This document shows, one piece after another, positions 11,401 through 22,776 of a stretch of 64,000 nucleotides of DNA. The position numbers were made by a program, and so were the translations under genes. Origin of the DNA: Klebsormidium nitens (taxonomy: Eukaryota > Streptophyta > Klebsormidiophyceae > Klebsormidiales > Klebsormidiaceae); assembly GCA_000708835.1 (NCBI GenBank), contig DF237146.1, positions 85,127 through 149,126 on the forward strand. Reading direction: 5' to 3'. Positions within the stretch are counted from its first letter, which is position 1. The number at the start of each line of letters is the position of its first letter. A model generated the notes under the pieces. The model saw only the letters and a list, made by a program, of their open reading frames with translations, was not told the origin of the DNA and did not search any database.

Positions 11401-14400
11401 TATACGAACCCAGAAACCACGTCACTCTGTCAGGAGCTCCAAGGAAGTGGGTCGAGAAGGAAAGACAGGGGTCTCGAGTCGGAGTCTTGAATGATGAAAG
11501 TGCCTAGGCTTTGGGTTAAAGAGCGGCGCAAAAGCTCGACTCTACGCTCAACAGAGCCATCCGCGTTTCACAAGACCGTGTGGTCTGTGCTCGTTGTAAG
11601 GGCGTCAACCCACATCCAGGTCCGCTGAAAACTGTCTTCTCCACAGTCATAACATGCAGTTCGAATGTCCGAACGCGCGCGCTCCTTTCTCCTTCGCGAG
11701 CTCGGCCGCCAGGTCTGTAGATCGAAGGAAAAGCGCGGCTCAGCCGACTCTCGCATGAGCTCTCTGTTACTAGGCCTGAGCCGGAGCAGATGCGAAGAGC
11801 ATCCAAACGTTGCGCTTTCACTAAATCAGCTTTCAACAGATTCAGAATGTAAAGCCGCTGGAAGTAAACACGTTCCTTTCACCTCTGCCGTCCGCAGGTG
11901 GGCGATGCCAGCCGCGGCGCTATTTCGAACGTCCGGAGCGTGACGCTCCCGTCGCAGGGCTTCCCGTTCGTTATGGGCGTCACGGCTGACGTCGGCCAGA
12001 CCATCTACAGTGAGCAGACCATCCAAGGACTGCAGGTGAGGTTGCCGGTCATATCAAAGAATTTCGGCTGGTCACAAAGTTTATGTGTGGATCAATGTCC
12101 TGCATGCTTACTAATGAAGAGTGCGGGCAGCAGGGCGGTCAGCTCGAAAGTCGGTGTTGAGCGCGGTAAACGTACTTTCTTGCAATCAAATGGTTTGCCA
12201 AGTCGCCGGGGTTTTGGTTGACCTGAAACGATTTTGCGATTTCTGGAAAGTGAGCATAACCTGTTTCCGTTTTCTCTCGCGTCCTGCTGCCTTGAGTCCT
12301 CACCAGATTGCAAGATCCAATGCAACTATTGAACTCGGGCTTACTGGATAAGGGCGAGCTGCGGTTGCCATCTACCGGTCAATCTGAGTCTTCAGAGCTT
12401 ACCGGTCAATCTGACTTTTCAGAGCTTATGGTGTCAAGAGGTTGGACCGTTCCCGGTTAATCTAGTCGACGCTGATCTGATGGTCTTAGCGACTGCGCTT
12501 CACTATGGGACAGGGCATTGCTTATGAGGAAGGGGTTGAAACTTAACGAGTCAACGGAAAGGCGGACTTGCGGAGTGTGTTCCGCTAGGACCGGTGGGCT
12601 GTCTTTACTGTTAGCACCAGATTAGCTCTGTGCGGATTGAAAACCGTCCCTCCTTTGTGTCTTAGGGACTGGGCGCACAAGCAATTGTCGTGGCTGGAGA
12701 CCTTGCCTATGCCGATGGTGAGCTCGAACGTTTGGGGTTCAGAAGTCGGGGTTCAGTAGCACGAGCTCCTAGATACGTGTATGGTATTGAGGAAATTTAG
12801 CGGTTAAGGAAAACCTTGGTGTTTAAGAAACACCAGGGTTCGCGATCGTTGGCGCTGTAACGGAGACCGTCGGCTTCAATCTAGTAGAGTCAGCGGGAAT
12901 GAGCAGGACCGTCTTCAGCAGAAGGACGTCTCATCGAATCGTGCACTCGATTGACTGCTTATAAGCTGGATGGAGGTCCTCCAAAAATTGTTGTGGCCGA
13001 GCGCTTCAGTAGCGTTGACAAAAAGCGTTGGAAGTTAGCTTTTCTGGCGGTACCATAATGTCCTTAACAGAGACGTGTGGGATCAGAACTGCTGTTCAAG
13101 AGACAGCCCGACAGCTCTTCCTTCTCCACAAGCCCCCCACGTTACGGATCAGATTGCAGTCCAGTGTTTGGACTGGAGATCCGGCTGAGCTTTGGAAATT
13201 GATAAGGGGATTTAGACGCCCTATGTCTCTTGCAGACTACAACGACATTCAGCGCATCGGATGGCAGCCGCGCCGGTGGGACATTTGGGAGGTGCTCATG
13301 TCTCCGGTCTGCTCCGCCATCCCGTGTATGACCGCCATGGGTGAGGCATCCGGAACCATCCAATTTCTATTTTTCCGTTTTTGGTCCTACCGGGTCCAAT
13401 CACGTCCGTTTGATTTCGCTAGAAGTCTCTGACTTTCAAGAAGTCAATACCCGTGCATGACCGCCATGGGTGAGGCGTCCGAACCCGTCCGATGTCGGGG
13501 ACCCGTCCCTTTTTCATTGTCTGCGTCCGCTCGATCCGTCCGTTCTGCCGGAGTCGTCCAATTCCGATCGACTCCGGTTGACTTGCCTCCATAACGTGCA
13601 TGACCGCTTTGGGTGGAGTATGCGAAACCGTGCGGTTTTAGGGATCACAAGGTTTGAGGTCTCTGGTTTCAAGGGTTTGGGTTCTTCGAAACCATGTTAA
13701 CAGCCGTCTTTTCTGGGGACTCGTCCGCTTCCACTCGCGAACTTAGCGAATCTTACCAACTTTTTAAGTGTCTTTTTTGGTTCCTAATCTTCGTCTAGTC
13801 AGGCAGACTCTGGATGCTTCAGGGTTTACCGAGGTGTTCTCTGTGGACCATCTGGTGGATGTGAACCCAAGATGCGTCGAAACCTGTCACATGCGCTTGA
13901 ATCGGTCGAAATCATGCTTTGCTCGTCAGACAGTGTTTGAAGTGAGTTTAGAGGAAGTTGACCCATTGTTTCAAGAGTCCCTTCAGTCTGCGGAGGCAAG
14001 TTCCAGGGCGAGACTAACCTGGCAAATTGGTCCTTTGCAGGCAATCATGAGGAGGAGTCGGAGTTCTACTATGGTGACGACTGTGAGTAGAACAACCGAC
14101 CCGCTCTAGTTTTTCACGAATGCAATTTCATGCCATTTCATATCAGTCCATGACCTAGACTCGGCGCGTTTCGCACCTGAAACCACTCTTGGTTCCAATG
14201 CGAGCAGCCATACAGCAGAATGAACAATTCTGCTTTTCTATGGCTTACACTCTTAGACAAAGATGCCCTTGGACTTAAGCAAGTTTGGACCTTGTTTAGA
14301 CGACGAATGACTTACTTGACGTGCCGTGCTTTCTGGCGTTGCAGACGTGCCGACATTCAACTGCGAGACGTCTGCGGCCGCCGGAGGCGACGTGCCGCAG

Positions 14401-17400
14401 TGTGCTCTCAGCTGGAGGTAAGTTTACGTCATCAAAGATGAATTTGACAAATCTGTGAATGCTTTTCAGGACGTTATCTTGTCATTTCCGATGTCGGGAA
14501 AGAAAGTCGACGACTTGGAGGTCGAAACCTCCAAAAGCCGGCGAAGAAGGAGGGGGTAAGTTGGATCTGACAGAAAGAATAAGCCAGTTATGTTCGCGAA
14601 TACGATCGAAGGAGCGGAAGTAGCAGACGATTGGCATGCGGCATTCAAGTCTTATCCAACGATCATGGCGCGATCTTGCACGCCCAATTCTTGAGTTCGT
14701 TACCAAGCTTGATGCGTGCGAAAGCAATGCATTTGAAGATTTTCGACGGCTTAGAGTAACCACGTCGGCCGTTGTGAATTTCAAAGAAGCGTCGACCATT
14801 GATAAGCCTGAAAGATGTTGCAAGGTCGGCATGAACCTCAGAATATTACATTCTAAGCTGCCGCCAAAACTATTCCGGTTCCGTTGCAGGACCCGTCACC
14901 CGGTGGTCCCCGTCCCCTCCATGAACTTCAGCTTCCAACTCCCCGGCGGGGATAAGCTATACTACTCCGTCAAGATCGGCCCCGCCCGGTGCCTTTTCGC
15001 GTCCTCGTATGCGCAGAGCGCCCCTGGATCCGCCCAGTATAACTTCTTGCAGCAGGAGTTGATCAACTACAAGAACAGCCGCCGCGAGAACGGCGCCAAC
15101 CCGTGAGTGCCCAGTAATCTCTTCCGACGACCTGTTGGTTCTCTTGTTTTCAGCACTAGCAAATTAGGCATTCAGGTGCGTGAGTGCCCGGTGCTTTCGA
15201 CCGGATCGGTAAGTCTCCATTTTTACCCCCGCTATTTTTACCAGCAGCAATCCGAGAGTCCCCACCTGAAAACCTTGAAGTGCCCTTTTCGATCGGGGCG
15301 GCCTGTGTGATTTGCCCGGTGAATTATCATGTGTTTCTTCGCTGCATCGCCGTCATTTCGACGCCCGGTGCTCTGTACCGACTGCTAATTAAGGCCCCCG
15401 TGAAGGCGACGCCTCTCCAACCCTCGGTACTTTTCGCCGTCCAACTCCCCCTGCCCTTGCATTTGTGTGCTAACTACGTTCCGACATCGGTCGGCTGGCC
15501 AGTGCTTTTTAACAGCGCGCCACCAATTACTGCGCGCGCCACTTCCCAAGCGTCTGGTGCCCTCCGCTGACCGACTCTGCCGTTGCTTTCCGCGTCTGCT
15601 CGCGGGTGGTGGGCTCTCATAGTCCACTCCCCGACTCAGCGATGATTTACCGAGTGCTTCTCTGCCCCTTTCTAGACACCGGTCCTATTCCAACTCGCAC
15701 TGTCGCCCGTCGAAAGGTTCTCCATTACAGGATACACGTTTCTTGCAGGTGGCTGATCGTGGTAGTCCACGAGCCCCAGCTATCATCCACCCCCGGGCAG
15801 GCCTCGCAGCTGCAACCGGTCACAACTGTGACTCCTCTTTCACCTTCCTCTGGACGGCCCAGCATATTCCACTAACGATTTTGCAAACCCAAAAGTGGAC
15901 AATTTTCGCAGTTGGCTGATTGTAGTAGTCCACGAGCCCCAGCTATCATCCACCCCCGGGCAGGCCTCGCAGCTGCAACCGGTCACAACTGTGACTCAGG
16001 CCCAGGGCGCGGTTCTTCTCCCCGGGCAGGTCCTCCCGAGCAGTCCGACGTCACCCTACGGCAGCGCCAAGGGGTACTACTTCTTCAACAACCTGAACGA
16101 CCTCTTCTACCAGTACGGAGTCCACTTCGTAAGTTTTCAGCAAGGTTGTTTCCGCGTTAGATAGCTCAGCTGTACCGCTTGAAATTCAGACGCAAGCCTG
16201 GTTGTCGGTCATTTATTAACATTCATTAGCATTTGTGGGCTGTTTTGTTTCGCGAGATCTTGTACGCTGCCGTATTATGCATGCCTGTCTTCTTGTTGAT
16301 GAGCGTTTCGAGTGGGACGACTAGTGCGGTTTAACGATGCGTTGCCGTCTGAACGGTCCAGCAACACGGAAGATTCTCGACTTGGTGCTTCGTGCTCTGG
16401 TCTTTCTACTTCGTGAATCATTTGGTACAAGGCCCAGCCTTGTGGTGATTATTCCAGAACAGAGGCTTTGCTTGCTGCCGTTCCGTTGACAACAAACGTT
16501 TCAACCCGCAGTTCATCACTGGGCACCAACACGATTACGAGCGGAGCTACCCGGCGAAGGGCTACGATGTAAGCTGCCCAGTTCTGCAATGATACTTGTT
16601 CAGGACCAAAGCTGCGTGCGCTTATGAGGAGTGGTGCCGTTCTATCCGCCCACATGACTGTGCTTTTTCCAAGTCTTCCTCTCTGGTTTTGTCAGGATTC
16701 CGAAGGCGAAGGTGCCACTTTTGGTTGCTAGGCTGCGCCTCTTTTGGGCAGAGTGCCGGTTCTCCTTTCGCCGTTATTGTATCTCCCTTTGATTAGACGC
16801 CCAAGAAGAAGGTGGGGGTAGCTTGGGACCGGCAAAAACCAAGTGCGAGTACCGAGCGCCTTCAAAATCCGGGCTGCTTTTGGAAGTAAACTGCTCGCGT
16901 ATCCACCAAATCACCGGCACAACGTTGGTCAGGCACACGCTAAATATCAGTCGGGCTCATGCGCAGCTTATCATGACAATATAAAATGCGCGCGTTCATT
17001 CCACATTCTCACGCTCTCAACACAGAAGCGCAGGGGGATCGGCTCAAACCATTTCGTCCCAGTCTTGAGGTTGGACCACCTTCCTTTGCGATCGAGAGGG
17101 CGCCAAAACGACGATTGGTTCCATCAAAATGATCTTTTTCCTTTTCTGCTCAGAACGACAACTGCGGAGCGGTAACGCTCGTCGTGGGCGACGCCGGTAA
17201 CGAGGAGGGCGCGGAGGCCAGCTTCGTGGACCCTCAACCTAGTTGGTCCGCCAAGACGTCTTCGCTGTTCGGCTACGGCAAGCTGACGTTCCAGAGCGCA
17301 TCCGTCGCGCTGTGGCAGTGGATGGCCGACGACGGCTCCGCAATTGTTCAGGTGAGCACTTATGCCCTTTTCAGGATTCCTTCTTACTCAGATAATGTAA

Positions 17401-18029
17401 GTGCAGAGAGGGGATTCGTTGCCACTTGGCTGACGTGTGGATCGTAGACGACGCGTCGGCGATTTATTTCGAGTATGGTCGACGTTCAGCCAGTCTCTCT
17501 TGCTCTTACACACTGTCAGAAATCCATGGCTCTCATTTTGCCACGTGGCACCGGATGGCATATGACCAGCTGCGTTGGAATATGGTATCCGAATTTTGGT
17601 GGTACAACGTACGCAACGATCGCAACGCAGCAGTGAGCTGGTAACGACGGCTCGGGGACTGGATCGACAGCCTACGAAGTGCTTTTCAGAAGGCGCAATC
17701 GCAGGAATTGAACGGCATCAGTAATGCAAAGTCACTGTTTTGTCGACAGGATGGAAGCGTATGCTTTTTTAGACTCCTTCCGACTGGGAAATCTCGATTC
17801 CGTTCATTGCATCTGCTCAAACATGCCATCAGCTGAAATGTGTCCTCTGACAATTGGCTCCGCTTCAAAGACAGTGTCTGAGCGTGCCGTGTCGAAGTCA
17901 GGGCTACGAGTTTCTTGTTGCCGCTCCGCAGTTGCTTTCTATACTTCTCCCATCCTCACGCGGAATGGCCCGCTTTTGCTGCAGATGACCTTCACGAGGA
18001 ACGCCGGCTGTCTCAACCAGATGTACTAA
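8456..18029 (+). CDS. PAP: Purple acid phosphatase (metallophosphoesterase), multi-exon
   Basis: Exons supported by splice sites and phase: 8456-8857, 9440-9546, 10010-10061, 10131-10247, 10748-10914, 11184-11309, 11898-12035, 12666-12717, 13236-13340, 14041-14082, 14345-14417, 14890-15102, 15912-16128, 16512-16568, 16797-16811, 17154-17351, 17985-18029. The ATG at 8456 gives a signal peptide (MAPTKQLLGLAAVLLLLSV), then a Pro/Thr-rich linker and a Cys-containing segment (CNVTQCC). All five metallophosphoesterase blocks follow in order: TADVGQT, GDLAYAD-DY, GNHEEE, VVVHEP and GHQHDYERSYP, supplying the Asp, Asp/Tyr, Asn and three His ligands of the Fe-M centre. The fibronectin-like N-domain ends in PGTTVYYK-VGD as in plant PAPs. 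Expected role: secreted or vacuolar phosphomonoester hydrolysis for phosphate scavenging. Odd points: the signal-peptide frame and the Pro-rich frame disagree within the C-run near 8622-8655, and the link between 9546 and 10010 needs one more small exon that I could not fix. Confidence 0.85.
12373..12426 (+). repeat. 27-bp tandem duplication in a phosphatase intron
   Basis: Two adjacent 27-bp copies beginning TACCGGTCAATCTGA, at 12373-12399 and 12400-12426, differing at two or three bases. They lie in the intron between the exons ending at 12035 and starting at 12666. Confidence 0.85.
13321..13490 (+). repeat. Duplicated exon end and 5' splice site in phosphatase gene
   Basis: About 40 bp spanning the last bases of the exon that ends at 13340 and its gtgagg donor recur inside the downstream intron at 13450-13490 with few changes (core ATGACCGCCATGGGTGAGG in both). 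A weaker third copy lies near 13593-13620. The first copy is the functional junction because its phase joins to the GNHE exon. Confidence 0.8.
15749..15834 (+). repeat. Partial duplicate of the phosphatase VVVHEP exon
   Basis: This stretch follows a cttgcag acceptor and nearly repeats the first ~85 bases of the real exon at 15912, including codons for WLIVVVHEPQLSSTPGQ. It breaks off after GTGACT into unrelated pyrimidine-rich sequence with no donor, whereas the second copy continues through the full exon to a gtaagt donor at 16129. The first copy therefore cannot be a complete alternative exon as it stands. Confidence 0.85.
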
Positions 18030-19708
18030 GCTTGCGGCCCTGGGCGTTTAGGTTACTGAGAACACTTTGGAATCGATTGTTTCTAAGTTGGATTAGTTGC
18101 TGGAAGGTTGAAATTACCTCTGGTAAGCACGCAAACATATATTCGTAAGCTGCAAGCGAAGCGCCTGTAACAGGCGAGCATCCGCGTTGGCACGTCTTTT
18201 GAAAACTCAGTAACGAAGTTCGTCATCAATTTGCTCGCGAATAAGAGAAATCATTGCGCCGCGGTTCATTATTCCTAAGAGAGTTGAGAGAACTTGAAAA
18301 GTATTTTGCGTACATGAGAGGTGAAAACAGGTTATAGTATGGAATTAGTCGTGTAAGTGATTTGGAGCTCTGCCGATTTGAATTGTAGAGATTTTTAAGT
18401 CTCTGCGCGTTCGGCGCGTTCACGAGTTGGGCCGTCACCAACGTACTCAACCGTATGTTCCCGAGGGAGAACCAAAGTCGTTCGTTTCCTTGTTCCGGAA
18501 AAGCTGCTCGCATCTAGGGACCATCTGTCACTTGACATGTAGCGCTGAATGTACTTCAGTAGTCAGCCATGCGTGCGGCAGTGCAGAAAAGAAGGCGCGC
18601 ATTGAGGCATACACAGTCACTTAGCCATTGCGCGCCATTTGCTGGATGGTCAGACTGTACCTGCGAATGATGGTCACGACCGTCCTTGATCTAGCTTCGT
18701 AAGTTTGATGCACTCGTTCTTTACTTCATCGAGCATGCACGAGCTAGTATACGCGAGTTGCACTCCAGATGCAGGCTGACGGGCGACTGTTAGCGCTGAC
18801 TCATCGCTCAGGATTCCACTAGCTGCGCCCCATGCACGGCAACATAATTAATGGGCTGTTGATCGATTTGTTTATAAGAAGTATTGGTTAATTTCAGTTG
18901 ATAGTACATCATTGACGGTGAAACATCTGATTTCCACGAATCAAGCATTGCATAATTGTGGATTGCGAAACGAGACTCATGGGCTATCGGTACACATGGC
19001 ATGCTGAGTCGGGGCACGCGCTGCCGCGCAAGCGCAGTGGTTAGATTGGCTGACCATGCAATCACGCGGAGGCGGTGAGATAACATTATAGTATCTATAT
19101 CCAGAAACAAATTCAGAGTCCAACGGCGGCCCCGGCTAGTCAATGAGGTTTGGTGTCGTTTCAGAGAAGAGTCTAGTAAAGTAGAACGTAGTCAAAGTTG
19201 AATGCAAGAGCTGCTTACACTCTCTTGAGTCCGAGCGGCCGGAGGGCAGGCTTGATTTAGCACTGGGCACGAAGACTCAATTTTATACCTCCGCTGAAGC
19301 CATTATTTCCCAACACTATGCGCCGAAGACCGTGTCTGGTAGCTCTTTTATACACGCAGGTAGGACGTGGATTCCGCCAGGTTGAACTCATCAGCAATCC
19401 CGTCCCAAGATAGGTCAGCACGCTTTAAAGTAGTCTGCTTGTTGCTTGATGAGACGACGGACTTTAATTCGGCCGACTCCGCGTACCACTGCAGTCTGAG
19501 TACGGTACGCCGGGAAACGCAATAAATAGCTCACGGCGTGACATGATTTGGAGACAGATAAACACGTACTCGCTTAAAATGGAACGAAAGCGAGATCTGC
19601 GTCATGTGGAACAGGCAACCTCAGTTGGAACAAACAAGAACTAGGCTGATGCGCTCGTCTTTCCACGGGCGAGTATTCTTAATCCGTTACATCTAGGATC
19701 GACATAGA
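18030..19708. other. Intergenic, no gene recognised
   Basis: 1.7 kb between the phosphatase stop and the convergent F-box copy ending at 19709. The open frames here are short, uncorrelated with splice signals and match nothing I recognise. It should contain the 3' UTRs of both flanking genes. Confidence 0.35.
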
Positions 19709-20612
19709 TTAAATAAGTCTTTGTCCTGCTTCCGCAGACGAGACGTCTTCTACTTGACCAACTATGGGGCTGAAACCCTGCTTTCCTTCAGGAACACAAT
19801 ACACGGGAACTTTGCAATCTGGAAACTGATACTCGGTTCCTTTGGAGTCCTTGAAGGTTAGGGTGTAGATCCTATATATTGGCGTGCACGTCGCGGCCGA
19901 GACGTCCCCTTGAATAGTCACGTAAGCGTAGAGTTCTATAGAAAGTCTGTCCTTGACTAAGCGGGTGCCATCAGCCCCTGGTACTGTCTTCTCCCACTCT
20001 TTGAACATCTCACTGTAAGTTGCTCCTAGAAGCTTCTGGCCAAACTCGGTAAAGGCCATGTCTAGAGCCACATGAGTAACCTCGGTTGATAAATCATCAG
20101 GGTCCCCTTCATGGCACGAATGTTCCTCGGGAACAATTTCAGTTTTATGAAACAGCCTCCCTCGAAGCCTGAAAAGGTACACGTATCGGGCCACATGAAT
20201 CTTAACATGTCTGGTGGGCTTTGGCGCTCCGCCTCTTGAGAACAATTTCTTACCCGGGAGCAAGAGGCGCTTCTTGAGTTGTTCAAAACCAAAACGTTTT
20301 GTGTTTCGGGTTTGTTCCAAACCCTCCTGGTTTGCCCGCTTCTTCATGACTGGCTCTCACTAACGCTAACTTTTTGTACCCACCTTGCTCTGCGATCCCC
20401 GCGTCAAGCTTTGCCACATCGTCACTCCGGATCGCGCCCATCTCTCTGCGATAGAGCGCCAGAAATTCTTCCCTCCAGACGGCAGGGTTCTTCTCCGCCA
20501 TTTCCAAGATACACTTGCAGGCGAAGGTAGCTCGCAGCAAAGACAGAGGGTCCTGCACCGCTAGCTTCTTAAGGATGGCCAAGACTGCGTCGCTTGGGAG
20601 GCCGGCCTCCAT
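19709..20612 (-). pseudogene. F-box family copy 1, single-base frameshift
   Basis: Starts MEAGLPSDAVLAILKKLAVQ at 20612 with a clear N-terminal F-box (LRATFACKCIL, W at the WREEF position), then the family motif GGYKKL. The first frame stops at 20283. Coding continues in the next frame from about 20305 (FEQLKKRLLLPGKK) to 19709, giving roughly 300 residues in all. Alignment by eye with the paralogue at 38086 shows one extra base in an AAAA run just before the shared codons for GFEQ. Either the gene is dead or the base is an assembly error. It forms a subfamily with the 38.1 kb copy (RATxxxKxIxE, followed by a Tyr-Arg-rich segment). If intact it would be an SCF substrate receptor. Confidence 0.7.
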
Positions 20613-20689
20613 CAGGCTGATGAGAACAAAACCAGAGGAGCTAGCGCGCCAGTGCCTGGTACTACAGCAAAAGTGTTTACCGAGAGCTG

Positions 20690-20890
20690 CGCTCGACGCG
20701 CTGCGTAAGCCGATGGCATTCGTCTGGCGGCATTGTCGCGGCCGCGGCGGTCGCTTGCGACTTTATCATATGGGCAGCGCAGGCGCGCCGCGCGGCGCGT
20801 GGCCGCGTTTACTTTCAAATCACACCGCGCAGTGTTCCTTGTTGACGCGGCCGCGGATGCTTTCATCGCGGAACCGCGGCCGCGCCGCAC
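20690..20890. promoter_or_regulatory. GC-rich GCGGCCGC cluster upstream of F-box copy 1
   Basis: Three GCGGCCGC octamers (about 20739, 20848 and 20874) lie in strongly CpG-rich sequence 80-280 bp upstream of the minus-strand start at 20612. The same arrangement precedes most other F-box copies here, so I infer a shared promoter element. Confidence 0.55.
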
Positions 20891-20934
20891 GGCCGGCCCA
20901 AAGGCCAAAGCCCGACGACGCCGTTTGTGCCAGT

Positions 20935-21819
20935 GACTATTCCCAAGGGAATGAACTTTAGCATTCCTTTCTTTATTCTAGTGAAACGTCCAACGTCAGA
21001 TGGATGGACGGTTTGGGGCAAGGACGGTCAGGGTTCGCTCTTCTGATGCCGCACTTCTCGGGTTGCGGCATAGGGGCGCTTATACGCAGAGGTTGCGTAT
21101 AAGCAGATGAACACCTTCGGTGAGCGAACCGTGACGTCACCGCTGGACGTTTCTTTGAAAGCCGTTGATACTTTCTTGATTCAAGGGACAGGATGATTTT
21201 TGCGGACGACTCATGCCTGCCGTTGATCAAAATAAAACCAATCTGTATGGTCGAGAGATGGTTCGTGAAATAGTGGTGAGTCACTGACTAGCGCCTGAAC
21301 AAAGCGTTGGTACTGTCACAATTGCAATTGTTTAGTTGATAAGGATGGCGCACGCTAAGAGCGCTTTTCAGCCATGGAAGAAAGCGAGATACCAGGCAGT
21401 GGGCTCTTCTAGTGATGTGCCCTCTCTGGCGCTGGAGGTTTCCACTCCTCCTTTTCAGGGCTATGACCGGAGGTGAGTCTTGTTTCATTCTTTGCTTGGT
21501 GATGAGGGAGGTGGGTGGGAAGAAAGAAAAATGGCGCCCTCTTAGCAGCGCCGAGACGCGCTGCTGCTGCCGCCTCAACTCACAGTGAAGTGAAGAAGAT
21601 TCGACTGCAACTGAGGTTTTGTTCACAATCTTGCTGAGGCTGCCGCCTAGTCAGCAAGTTTCGATTTCGAAGAGGCCAAACCCTGAGGGGAGGGTTTGGC
21701 CGCCGCGGTCGCGCGCGATTCGCACAGGGTTTAGGGCTTTGCCCGGCAGTCTGGTGCCTTAAGGCTTCTCGAGCATCTGATGGCCGTCCACAGATCGGAC
21801 GGACGGCCCGCATTCCTTA
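20935..21819 (-). mobile_element. Internally deleted DIRS/kangaroo-like element inside F-box copy 2
   Basis: In minus orientation the element starts at 21819 with TAAGGAATGCGGGCCGTCCG. Its first 300 bp (21819-21520) nearly match 42967-43269, the 5' end of the large retrotransposon. Its last 126 bp (21060-20935) are identical by eye to 52424-52549. Between these lies about 460 bp unlike the large element, including a perfect 11-bp-arm hairpin at 21078-21104 (GCTTATACGCA). The truncated gag start (MNKTSVAVESSSLHCELRR) is open for about 112 codons. It lacks RT and recombinase, so it is a non-autonomous derivative. Its left side abuts the N-terminal half of an F-box gene. Confidence 0.65.
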
Positions 21820-21825
21820 GGTAGA

Positions 21826-22444
21826 GGTCCCGCCGGCCGTTTCTGTCACAAACAAAACCTCCGACGTGGCCGGGCCGGGTCCGAGCAATCCCCCTTGCAA
21901 TCGCCTGGAAATCTACAGAGTGCACCGGCTGAAGCGAAACGCCCAAGAAGGTTGTGTTGGGGAAAATCGAGTTCGCAACACTGTCCGCAACTTTGTTCTG
22001 GGGGTAGATGCCCCACAGCCAAAGGCTCCCCCGCAAGCGAACAAACGTTATGACCACCCCCCCGGACATGAGCCGTGACCGAAAGCAGCAAACAGCGCAT
22101 CTAGACTCCAGCACAGCGGCTTCCACCCCCTGGCTTTGTTCAACTAGCTTTTTTTTCCGTGCCGCACAACATCGAGCCGCCAACAGTCGTTTGTAACCAC
22201 CCAGAGCTTCTACCGCTGCATCAAGCTTGGCGACCTGTTCTGGGTGATAAGTTTCGGATTCCGAGTCGCCTTGCATATCCTCTGAGACATTGCGAAAGAA
22301 GGCTTCCTTCCAGATTCCTGTATTCTCCGCCGCCGCGCGGTGCAGGGGCGCCAAAGCGCACGTGCTCCGCAGCAAGAACAGGGGATCCAGAGCAGCCAGC
22401 TTGCGAAGGATGATCAGGATTATGTCTTGCGGAAGGCGCTCCAT
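21826..22444 (-). pseudogene. F-box family copy 2, N-terminal half cut by a transposon
   Basis: Starts MERLPQDIILIILRKLAALD at 22444. F-box, GGYKRLLAARCCAARKK, and the conserved CCFRSRL...RGSLWLWGIYPQ segment are intact up to FVCDRNGR. There homology to the 59.6-60.5 kb paralogue stops at about 21826, where the DIRS-like element begins; the last few codons before the junction are also shifted by loss of one CCGG unit. About 200 of the expected ~300 residues remain. The missing C-terminal part is what is found at 52150-52427, next to the other end of a related element. It belongs to the LRSTCxLAPxxRAAAEN subfamily with the 24.3 and 60.5 kb copies. Confidence 0.75.
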
Positions 22445-22499
22445 GCCTGCGTTTGAACGACTGCCAGATAAACTCCACCCACTGGGCTGAAGGCCGAGT

Positions 22500-22740
22500 C
22501 TCAGTGCGGCCGCGGGTCCGCAACGCGGCGGCTCGGCGGCCGCGTGTCCAACCGCCGGGCGTGCTTGCTGCCCCGGTCGGGGTTTATGATGCGAAGTGTC
22601 CGCACCAGCGGCCGCAAGTCACGTGCGCGGCCGGGTCCGCGCTCGTGGTGGTCCGCGGCCGCCTAACGCGTTGCGGCCCTGCGCCACCCGGCCGCGCGAT
22701 CGACCACGGCGCACGCGCGGCGGGCCACGGCGCGCTTACA
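22500..22740. promoter_or_regulatory. GC-rich bidirectional region between F-box copies 2 and 3
   Basis: Four GCGGCCGC octamers (about 22505, 22535, 22607 and 22655) in the 332-bp interval between two head-to-head F-box starts, 22444 (-) and 22777 (+). The geometry suggests a shared divergent promoter. Confidence 0.55.
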
Positions 22741-22776
22741 AGCACGCAGAAGTGAAAGAGGGCAGGAAGGGCGGAC

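Noticed and set aside
14472-14558. Candidate phosphatase exon between 14417 and 14890
   Set aside because: It has good-looking splice sites, but joining 14417 directly to 14890 already gives the correct phase and sequence, and the extra exon would insert a basic stretch not expected in the enzyme.
20612-20961. Open frames through the GC-rich islands upstream of F-box copies
   Set aside because: High GC suppresses stop codons, so long frames are expected on both strands; none shows family resemblance.
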